Source of the DNA: CAZGYE01 sp964530165
Lineage (GTDB): Bacteria; Planctomycetota; Planctomycetia; Planctomycetales; Planctomycetaceae
Direction of reading: 5' to 3'
Assembly: GCA_964530165.1 (NCBI GenBank)
Contig: CAZGYE010000004.1
Location: 1-52,950 of the forward strand
DNA length: 52,950 nucleotides
How positions within the stretch are numbered: position 1 is the stretch's first letter; each line of letters opens with the position of its first letter. A program made the translations under genes and the position numbers. Of this stretch, positions 24,371 through 31,789 are shown piece by piece. The notes under the pieces were generated by a model that saw nothing but the letters and a program-made list of their open reading frames with translations, had not been told where the DNA came from and ran no database searches.

Positions 24371-27259
24371 GCGAAACCTGAGTTCCACGTCCGCGATTTC
24401 GTGGGCGGTCATGTGGATTTGCACCACGTCGTCTTCGATGTTCAAGTCGATCAGCGTTCGTCCCTGAAAATCGCGTTGCCTGGCAGAGGTGGGCGTCTTG
24501 AAGCACCGCAGCTTCACCTGCCGATGCCGGCCTTCGGTCTCGACCAGCCGGAGCGCGAACCCACCACCCGGCGGCGGCTCGGCATAGTCGTGTTCCTCCC
24601 ACGTTTCCAGTTCGCGCGGCGGTTCGTCCGCCAATGGGAGTACGCGAGTGATCTGGACGTTCTTCTCAGCCAGATGGAAAAACCAGCCGGTGCTTCCCGC
24701 CGCCGGCGGTCCGGTTTGCGTAGGAACGACGGCGACCGGCGTCAGCATGTCGCGGGCCGCCTCAATCGGATAGCTCTGATCGACGGCAATCACGAATCGA
24801 AATTGCCGCCGGGTCTCGCCGGCGGTGATCAGCAGCGTGTCGAGCATTCGCATGCCGGTCTTGCGATGGAACGGTAAGCCGGGGTGGAGAATGGTCGTGC
24901 GCTGGTCTCCTTCGGCGATTTCGAAATAGTGGGAGCTTTCGAACCGATCGCTCCGAAAACCGTGTGCTCCCCCGAGCACCGAGCGGGTCAGTGAGGCCGT
25001 GCTGTCGTTCCACGCGAATCGGGCCGCGTAATAGTTACTCCACGGACCGCCGTCGGGCATGCGCTCGACGTTGAGCTCGGTCTCGACCTCCACGACCGGC
25101 CGGCCGCGCCAGACTCGAAACGTATTGCGGAAACCGGCCAGACGGGAGTTATCCTTCTGATCGACGATCTCGCCGGTGGTCACGATCTCGCCCATGGCCG
25201 GTCCGTCGCAGGTGATCTCTGAGGTCAAGCACCGCATTTCGGAATAGAACGTCTTGATTTCCTCGGCATCTTCTCCGTCGCCGACGAGGATGGTTCGCTC
25301 GCGGGGAAATCGAAACGCCAACTGCTGGCTGAGCCGATTGGGACTGCGGCCGTAACCTTTGATTTGCCGGATCCCGCCGGTGACGTCGTTGACGTGCACC
25401 TCGAAGAACTCGTTGCGGAGCAAATTCTCCTCAGCCAGCAGCGCGCTGGAGGGCGGCGTGATGGGAGCCGACGCGCTCGCCGCGGGAATCCAGGCGAAAC
25501 CTGACCCGGGAACGTCAACGGTGATGCTCTTGCGGGTGCCGTCGAACTGGACGGCCTTGACCGCACCGCCGAGTTGCGGCGGCGCCAGAGCCGTCGGCAG
25601 ATCGACCGAGACCCTTCGCGGAAACGAGAGCGAGTTCAGCAGCAGAAAACCCGGCTCGTCAGCGGCGCCGGCGAGGACCATGTCGGCAAGCTGCCGGGCC
25701 GAGTCGGGGACGAACTCCTCGAGCAGCCGTTCGGCCCGTTCGATCGCCTCGGCTGTTCCCTCCGGCGCGGCCTGTTCGATTGTCTGCTCGGCGGCAGTTT
25801 GTCGCTCGTCGTCGACGGGCTTTCCCGTGAGCAGCCTGGCGAGCGAGCGATACCAGCACCCCGCGTCGAACCGGCTGCGTCGCCAGAAATGACTGGCATA
25901 TCGGCTGATGGGATCCGTCTGCCGTCCGGCGACCGCCTGAGTCAGAAACGGCGAGAGATACTCCTTTTCCTCGAACGTCGACAAACGGCCGGGATCGTCG
26001 GTCTGCTCGACAAAATCATCCAGAGAGACGAACCGTCCCAGCGCCGGCGAATAGCTGTCCATGCGCTGTAGATCGTCGAACCAGGGGGCTTTCACTTGCG
26101 GCCAGTGGGCCAAGATGACGGCCGCCACCTGGTCTGTTTCCATCGACTCGGCCATCCGCTGCGAGAAGCTGAGATAGCTGGCGGCGGTATCGGCGGCCAG
26201 CGGAATGCGAGCCATCGCGTCGAGCACCGTGCCGTCGCAGCCCTCCCAGCGAATTTTGCTCTGTTCGGCATCGGGATGGATTCCGTCGTCCAGGGTGATG
26301 TGCAGGGCCGCGTGATAGCCGAACTTGCTGAGAATCTGCGGCAATTGCGTAGCGAAACCGTAGCGTCGCCGGCCCCAGGTTTTCGGCGTGCGGTCCAACA
26401 GTTTTTGAAAGACTTCCTGTCCCTGCCGAAACTGCCACAACACCGATTCCAGCGGCAAGAGCGGCAACGGGCCCTCACGCAGTTCGCCACCGATGAGATT
26501 CACGGTTCCGCCACTCCAGCGCTCGCGCAGCCGGTCGATGATTTCCGGCTTCTGAGCGGCAATCTCTTCGAGGTCCGCCGCCGTCACCAACAGATTGACC
26601 GGTCCCTGCCGCTCGAGCGTTTTGTCGAGGTGTTCCTCGGCCAAACGCGGAATCAGCAGACAGAGATCGATCAGGTAACAGTCGACGGGATAAAAACGTT
26701 CCCGCGTCTCGGTGAGCGCCTCGAAACAGGTCCGCAGATGCGTCTTGGCGGCGGCGGCATCGTCGGCGACGGCCGCCTCGGCCGCGGCGATAGCCTCGCG
26801 CTGCAAATAGACTTCGTCGACATTGCTGTAGTAGTGCATGTGCCGGGTCAACAGTTCCATCTGCAGGTAGCAGGAACCGAGCGCCAGAAAATCGGCGACG
26901 AGATCGGGATCGACTTGAGCGTCCTGATGCAACCCTTCGAGCACGGCGCCGAGCATCTCCTGCCGGTCGCTGTATCCGGCCAGCACGAGCGCCCCTGCGC
27001 TGCGGGCCTGATCGACCCACCCCGTGGGAAGCCACTCGTCGGAGCAGCTCGGCACGATGACCAGCCGGTTTTCCAGATCGTCCGGCGGTTCGTCGGCGCG
27101 ATGCCAGCTCGGAATGACTCCCGAAACGGCCAACAGTGCCGGGTGCCAGACGACGGCAAAGGCGTTCAACAGGCCGGCCGCCTCTTTCTCGCCCAGCTCC
27201 GTGGGAAAATCGTCCAGGCTATAGCTGGGGATCAAGACCACCAGATCGTCGTATGTCAT
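24362..27259 (-). CDS. Large GH38-like (alpha-mannosidase-type) protein
   Basis: 965 residues, no signal peptide. The N-terminal two fifths have an alpha-mannosidase-like layout. One segment (WGRRRYGFATQLPQILSKFG and the following HAALHITLDD) resembles the active-site half of GH38 (seven-stranded barrel). The C-terminal half (about 570-965) is beta-rich and resembles the GH38 C-terminal domain (LLNSLSFPRRVSVDLP, NEFFEVHVNDVTGGI, ARFAWNDSTASLTRSV). I did not find a clear GH38 metal-site pair (HxH/D) at the N-terminus, so activity is uncertain. The start at 27259 (MTYDDLVVLIPSYSL) was preferred because the upstream extension to 27382 is repeat DNA. AAGG lies upstream. Its TGA stop lies in the GTTGAG repeat. 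The cytidylate kinase gene follows in the same direction. Confidence 0.6.
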   Translation of the reverse strand: MTYDDLVVLIPSYSLDDFPTELGEKEAAGLLNAFAVVWHPALLAVSGVIPSWHRADEPPDDLENRLVIVPSCSDEWLPTGWVDQARSAGALVLAGYSDRQEMLGAVLEGLHQDAQVDPDLVADFLALGSCYLQMELLTRHMHYYSNVDEVYLQREAIAAAEAAVADDAAAAKTHLRTCFEALTETRERFYPVDCYLIDLCLLIPRLAEEHLDKTLERQGPVNLLVTAADLEEIAAQKPEIIDRLRERWSGGTVNLIGGELREGPLPLLPLESVLWQFRQGQEVFQKLLDRTPKTWGRRRYGFATQLPQILSKFGYHAALHITLDDGIHPDAEQSKIRWEGCDGTVLDAMARIPLAADTAASYLSFSQRMAESMETDQVAAVILAHWPQVKAPWFDDLQRMDSYSPALGRFVSLDDFVEQTDDPGRLSTFEEKEYLSPFLTQAVAGRQTDPISRYASHFWRRSRFDAGCWYRSLARLLTGKPVDDERQTAAEQTIEQAAPEGTAEAIERAERLLEEFVPDSARQLADMVLAGAADEPGFLLLNSLSFPRRVSVDLPTALAPPQLGGAVKAVQFDGTRKSITVDVPGSGFAWIPAASASAPITPPSSALLAEENLLRNEFFEVHVNDVTGGIRQIKGYGRSPNRLSQQLAFRFPRERTILVGDGEDAEEIKTFYSEMRCLTSEITCDGPAMGEIVTTGEIVDQKDNSRLAGFRNTFRVWRGRPVVEVETELNVERMPDGGPWSNYYAARFAWNDSTASLTRSVLGGAHGFRSDRFESSHYFEIAEGDQRTTILHPGLPFHRKTGMRMLDTLLITAGETRRQFRFVIAVDQSYPIEAARDMLTPVAVVPTQTGPPAAGSTGWFFHLAEKNVQITRVLPLADEPPRELETWEEHDYAEPPPGGGFALRLVETEGRHRQVKLRCFKTPTSARQRDFQGRTLIDLNIEDDVVQIHMTAHEIADVELRFRES

Positions 27260-27651
27260 TGGTGTGCCAAACCTTAACCGCGGAACATCGGGGTTGGGTC
27301 TCCGGGGCAGAAGAAAGTTGAGGGTTGAGAGTCGAGAGTTGAGAGAACTGCTCTTCTTGATCTCTAGACTCTCAACTCTCAACCCTCAACTCAATGATGC
27401 CGTCTATCATAGCGTCTTGTCGTCTGTTTCCGCAGCAACTGAAACCGCAGAAAATTGACTTTTCAGGAACCAATGGGAACGAGCGGACGTCTGAACTAGG
27501 AGAGTTCTCTTCATTTCTTTGCGCTGGTGAACGGAATGCGGGCCGGCTCGGTCTCGTATTGACTTCGCTAGAAACCGTGTGGTAGCTTACTGTTAGGTAA
27601 GTCTGGTCAACAATCCTCAACTACAAAATCGAGACGAGGAGAATCGCAGCG
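27260..27651. other. Divergent intergenic region with inverted repeat and promoter
   Basis: 392 bases between the GH38-like gene and the pilus operon. It holds the inverted repeat at 27317-27390 and a possible promoter TTGACT (27559-27564) with TAGCTT (27583-27588), spacing 18. A small dyad CTTAC-N6-GTAAG lies just after. No gene was found. Confidence 0.5.
27317..27390. repeat. GTTGAG inverted repeat, copy upstream of GH38-like gene
   Basis: Arms of 30 bases (27317-27346 and 27361-27390) with three mismatches and a 14-base loop. It is the same family as 24212-24370, so the GH38-like gene has the repeat at both ends. Confidence 0.9.
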
Positions 27652-29823
27652 ATGGCTGAAAGCCGAGGTGTGTGGGGCATCGACATCGGTCAGGCTGGTT
27701 TGAAGGCGCTCCGCTTGCGATACGCCGACGCCGCCGAACAGGTGATCGCCGTCGCCTTCGACTACGTCCCCCACCCGAAGATTCTAAGCCAGCCGGACGC
27801 CATTCCGGAAGAGCTGATTCCACAAGCGCTGGAGAAGTTTCTCTCCCGCAACGAGGTTGCCGGGGATGCGATCGCCATCAGCGTGCCGGGCCAGACGGCG
27901 CTGGCGCGGTTCATTCAGTTGCCGCCCGTGGAGTCGCGCAAGGTGGCTGAGATCGTCAAGTACGAAGCCAGACAGCAAATCCCGTTCGCCCTGGAAGACG
28001 TGATCTGGGATTATCAGACGCTCGGCAGCGGCGTGGAAGAGAGCGGCTACATGCTCGAGGCCGAGGTCGGCCTGTTCGCCATGAAACGCGATCAGGTGAT
28101 GCAGCAGCTCAGACCGTTCAACGACGCGAAGGTCGAGGTCGAGCTGATTCAGATCGCGCCGCTGGCGCTTTACAACGTTCTCAGCTATGACCAGATGGGC
28201 GCGCGTCTGGGCGACGAGGTCGAATCGGCGGACGAGTATGTGATTCTGCTCGACATGGGCGCCGACAACACCACGCTGTTGGTTTCCAACGGCGAGAAGA
28301 TTTGGATTCGCAACGTGCCCATCGGCGGAAACCACTTCACGCGGGCGCTGACCAAGGAAATGAAGCTCACCTTCGCCAAGGCCGAGCACCTGAAATGCAA
28401 CGCGACCCGCTCGCCGGATCCGCGGGCGGTGTTCCAGGCCTTGCGGCCCGTGTTCAACGATTACGTCTCGGAGATCCAGCGTTCGATCGGGTATTTCTCC
28501 AGCGTAAACCGTGATGCGAGAATCACCAAAGTGATCGGTCTGGGGAACGGCTTCAAGCTGGCCGGTCTGCAGAAGTTTCTCCATCAAAACCTGCAGTATG
28601 GCGTGGAACGGCTCGATACGTATCAGGCGCTTGTGGGAGATGCGGTGTTGAACGCGCCGCTGTTCCAGGAAAACGTCTTAAGCTTTGCCGTCCCTTACGG
28701 ACTGGCTTTGCAGGCGCTGGACCTGACCCGCATCCACACGACGCTGCTGCCGCCGGAGATCGCCACAGCTCGCAAGATCCGCCAAAAAAAACCGTGGGCG
28801 GTGGTCACAGCGGCGACGCTGCTGTTCGGTTTCTCCCTGTCGGCGGCCGGTTATTCCAACGTCTTGAGTTCCGTCAGCCAGAAGAGATGGGACGGCGCCA
28901 TTAAGAAGGTCGATGACTTCAAATCGGAGGTCAAGAAATTCGAAGACGCCTTGAGCGCCGCCGACGGTGAAAACAAGAGAATCAAAGCCGAAGGAGAGAA
29001 TCTGATCCGAAATCTTGACGCCCGGGAATACTGGCTCGAGGTCTACAAAGCCATCAACGAATGTCTGCCCCGCGATATTGACGACAACCAAGACGAAACC
29101 GACATCACCAAACGCAACCGCATTAAGTTGACGAGCATCACCGCCAAGCGCGAGACGGACCTGGCCAATTGGTTCGACAAGCTGCGTGTGGCGAACATCG
29201 AACTCATGTCGGCGTCCGATCAGAAGAACGGACCGACCGGGAAGGGGTACGTCTTTACTCTGAAAGGGCTGCATCACCACGAAGACAAGAGCGATGAAAC
29301 AGGCGGGGGCACATTCTGGGTGCAAAAAACGTTGTTGAAGAACTTGCAGTCCTGGATGGTTCAGCACAAGGACGGCTCGCCCGTACCGGTCGGTCAAATC
29401 GGAATTTCGCACGCGACGATCACGTATACTCCGCTGCCCACAACGAGAGACTACTACCCGAGCGGCAAGAAGCCGAAGACCTCTCGCGGCCGCCGGCAAC
29501 CTCGCGGTTTCGGGGGCGGTGAAGCGGCCGCGCGCGGCTTTGGTCCCAGAGGAAAGTTCCAGCGAGGCGCTGGGATTCGCGGTCGCATGCAAGTCAGGCT
29601 CAACAAGCGGGACGAGAAGGAGCCGGAAGTCATCAAGATCCCAGAGTCAGCTTTTACGATTCAGTTCGCCTGGCGTCCGATCCCCAAGAGCGAACGGACC
29701 GAACAAGTGCCCGGCGATGCGGGCCAAGCAAACAAACCGGCCAAAGACGCCGCCGCGCCGACCAGTGGCAACGGCAAAAACGGCGAGAACAAAGCGGATC
29801 AGAATGCGCCGCAAACGCAGTAA
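27652..29823 (+). CDS. PilM-PilN fusion, pilus assembly-like protein
   Basis: 723 residues. Residues 1-370 are a PilM-type actin-like ATPase with phosphate loop GIDIGQAGLKAL, second phosphate motif VILLDMGADNTTLLV and adenosine motif VIGLGNGFKLAGL. A membrane helix at about 380-402 (WAVVTAATLLFGFSLSAAGY), a coiled coil (about 405-460) and a PilN-like periplasmic domain follow. PilM (cytoplasmic) and PilN (inner membrane) are normally separate interacting proteins, so the fusion links them covalently. The C-terminal 130 residues contain an RGG-rich stretch (SRGRRQPRGFGGG, RGFGPRGKFQRGAGIRGR), unusual for a pilus protein. GAGGAGA precedes the ATG. The next two genes run in the same direction and probably form the rest of the inner-membrane platform. 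Confidence 0.85.
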   Translation: MAESRGVWGIDIGQAGLKALRLRYADAAEQVIAVAFDYVPHPKILSQPDAIPEELIPQALEKFLSRNEVAGDAIAISVPGQTALARFIQLPPVESRKVAEIVKYEARQQIPFALEDVIWDYQTLGSGVEESGYMLEAEVGLFAMKRDQVMQQLRPFNDAKVEVELIQIAPLALYNVLSYDQMGARLGDEVESADEYVILLDMGADNTTLLVSNGEKIWIRNVPIGGNHFTRALTKEMKLTFAKAEHLKCNATRSPDPRAVFQALRPVFNDYVSEIQRSIGYFSSVNRDARITKVIGLGNGFKLAGLQKFLHQNLQYGVERLDTYQALVGDAVLNAPLFQENVLSFAVPYGLALQALDLTRIHTTLLPPEIATARKIRQKKPWAVVTAATLLFGFSLSAAGYSNVLSSVSQKRWDGAIKKVDDFKSEVKKFEDALSAADGENKRIKAEGENLIRNLDAREYWLEVYKAINECLPRDIDDNQDETDITKRNRIKLTSITAKRETDLANWFDKLRVANIELMSASDQKNGPTGKGYVFTLKGLHHHEDKSDETGGGTFWVQKTLLKNLQSWMVQHKDGSPVPVGQIGISHATITYTPLPTTRDYYPSGKKPKTSRGRRQPRGFGGGEAAARGFGPRGKFQRGAGIRGRMQVRLNKRDEKEPEVIKIPESAFTIQFAWRPIPKSERTEQVPGDAGQANKPAKDAAAPTSGNGKNGENKADQNAPQTQ

Positions 29824-29880
29824 GGAACCGTCATGAAGCCTCGCAGCAACTGTCGGAAAGGGGAAAGGGGACGGCCCTGG

Positions 29881-29960
29881 CCGGGCTCTGGCAACGCCCG
29901 CCGGTGGCCGGGCTGGCAAAGCCCGCCGGTGGCAACCGGCGGGACCCACGGGTTGCCACC
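29881..29960. repeat. Intergenic repeat with hairpin in the pilus operon
   Basis: Two imperfect direct copies of CCGGGCT-GGCAA-GCCCGCCGGTGGC (29881-29908 and 29908-29933). A perfect 10-bp inverted repeat GGTGGCAACC/GGTTGCCACC follows (29928-29937 and 29951-29960, loop 13). It lies in the 266-base gap after the PilM-PilN gene, which has no other gene. Confidence 0.7.
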
Positions 29961-30089
29961 CATGGGCTTTCATGTGAAATCGCGGCCCAGCGGGAGCGTC
30001 GCCCTACAGGGGTCCATCGGGAAGTTAGATTCACAGAACTCAGCGATCTCAATAAACTCCATACCAACCACCAAGCGTGAGGCCCAGTC

Positions 30090-31763
30090 ATGGACAAACT
30101 TCAGCCTCTGATCACTCACAAGTTTTGGATCTTCTTCGCAATTGCGCTACTGTTGCCGACCATCGGCTGGTGGATGGGGACCGGGCAACTCATCGCCCAG
30201 ATCGACGAGCAGGAAGCGAAGATCACTAAAACCTTTAATGAAGTTCCCAAGACTTCGGCGCCAAACAGCACCTTTGCCAAGGAGCTGAAGAAAATCAACG
30301 ACAAAGAACGCATGCGATTGGCTGAGGCAGCCGAACTGCTTCAGGGCACCCAGCACGGTTTGCGGGTCTGGCCGAAAGAGATCGCTCATCGGATGCGAGA
30401 CATACCCTATCTTGGCGAAATCAAGGACTTGGTTGCTCGCGGGGCCTATCGAGACGTGTACTTCAAAGCGGTCGAGCGGCTGCGCGAGATCGTCGATCCG
30501 TTCGACCCGGAAACCAACCAAGGCAAAGTCATTCTCGACGACGGCGCCATCCCGGCTGTCTCTCCCGACCGCTGGCAATTCTTCTCCCCAACCTCGCAGG
30601 AGATGTGGGAAGAGCAGGAAGACCTTTGGCTGCTGAAAGAGTTGCTCGTGTCGATTGCCGCGGTGAATGAAGGGTCGACAACGATCACCGAGTCTCCCGT
30701 GCGTGAGATCGTGGAAATCCTCTTAGCGGGCGGTGACCGCTCCGCGCTGGATCAAGAAGGCGGCACAGGAGGCAAGGGCAAGGGAGAGGGCCCGGGCGCA
30801 GCCGGCATGTCTGCTGGGATGATGATGCCGGGCTACTCAGACTCGGGGGCGGGAAACAGAGGCCTTGGTCGAGGAGGACCGGGCCGGAATAGCGCTGGCA
30901 TCGATTTTCCACTGGAAGACGTGTTTGGGCCGGCAACGCTCAGAGCGACAGAGGGACAAGCGACTAGTACCGAGGACCCCGCCGATGCTGAACCTCATGA
31001 AATGTCCGGGGGTCCCGGAGGCGCTCAAGCCAAGAAGCTGAAACGGTACGTCGACGACGAGGAAGGGGTGCCCTTCAAGACGCGAGGATTCAAGCTCACG
31101 GTGGTCATGGACCATCGCAAGCTTCCGGACCTGTTGGTTCACCTGACCAACTCGAAGTGGCCGGTCCAAATCGAACGCGTTCACCAGGCGAGTCTGAACC
31201 GCGACGATGGCGGCGGGACGCGGAATCAGCGTCAGAACCCAATGGCGGGGCGTTTTGGCTCCAGGCAAGACTTTCGCTCCGCCGGCGGGCCGGAGGAGTC
31301 CATGGATGCCGCGGCATTCGAGGGACCTGATGCTGAATTTCGTGGCGCGGCCGGTGGGGCGGCCGGTGGCCGGGGCCGGATGCTCGGCAACTCCGTAGCC
31401 GCGGCCATGGCCGATCCTTTTCTGGCCCGGGTGGTGTTGGCCGGTCTGATGACCATGTACGATCCGCCGAAGGCTCAAAAACAGGCAACAGGGCAACCGT
31501 CCGAAAAGGCTGCTCCCGCGCAAGACGCGAATCAGCCCGCACCGGAGCCGGCGGCAGACGCGGCCCCCGCAAAACCGCTGCCGGCACAAGACGGGACAAA
31601 GCCGGCTGCAACCATGACTGACGGACAGCCGGCGGAGAATGAGCCAAACCAGCCAACTTCAGAGCCAGAGAAAAAACCCGACACGGCAACCGAACCCGAT
31701 ACGAAAGCCAAACTCGACACGGCAACCGAACCCAACCCGGGAACCGAAACGAAGCCGGAATGA
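30090..31763 (+). CDS. PilO-like single-pass protein of the pilus operon
   Basis: 557 residues. One N-terminal membrane helix (about 10-30, FWIFFAIALLLPTIGWWMG) and a following coiled coil (QLIAQIDEQEAKITKTFNEV) resemble the PilO arrangement. A ferredoxin-like fold may lie in GFKLTVVMDHRKLPDLLVHL and the next residues WPVQIERVH. Two Gly/Met-rich low-complexity segments occur (about 225-275 and 375-440). The C-terminal 90 residues are Pro/Glu/Thr/Lys-rich and contain DTATEP twice with an 18-bp period. The PilO assignment is inference from position and layout. GTGAGG lies upstream of the ATG, and the third operon gene starts 26 bases after the stop. Confidence 0.6.
   Translation: MDKLQPLITHKFWIFFAIALLLPTIGWWMGTGQLIAQIDEQEAKITKTFNEVPKTSAPNSTFAKELKKINDKERMRLAEAAELLQGTQHGLRVWPKEIAHRMRDIPYLGEIKDLVARGAYRDVYFKAVERLREIVDPFDPETNQGKVILDDGAIPAVSPDRWQFFSPTSQEMWEEQEDLWLLKELLVSIAAVNEGSTTITESPVREIVEILLAGGDRSALDQEGGTGGKGKGEGPGAAGMSAGMMMPGYSDSGAGNRGLGRGGPGRNSAGIDFPLEDVFGPATLRATEGQATSTEDPADAEPHEMSGGPGGAQAKKLKRYVDDEEGVPFKTRGFKLTVVMDHRKLPDLLVHLTNSKWPVQIERVHQASLNRDDGGGTRNQRQNPMAGRFGSRQDFRSAGGPEESMDAAAFEGPDAEFRGAAGGAAGGRGRMLGNSVAAAMADPFLARVVLAGLMTMYDPPKAQKQATGQPSEKAAPAQDANQPAPEPAADAAPAKPLPAQDGTKPAATMTDGQPAENEPNQPTSEPEKKPDTATEPDTKAKLDTATEPNPGTETKPE
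31680..31733 (+). repeat. 18-bp-period in-frame minisatellite (DTATEP)
   Basis: gacacggcaaccgaaccc occurs at 31680-31697 and 31716-31733, exactly 36 bp (two units) apart, with a diverged unit (DTKAKL) between. Confidence 0.75.
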
Positions 31764-31789
31764 CCGATCAGCCGTTTTAGGAGCCGAAC

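Noticed and set aside
27260..27382. Longer N-terminus of the GH38-like protein
   Set aside because: The extra residues are encoded by the GTTGAG inverted repeat.
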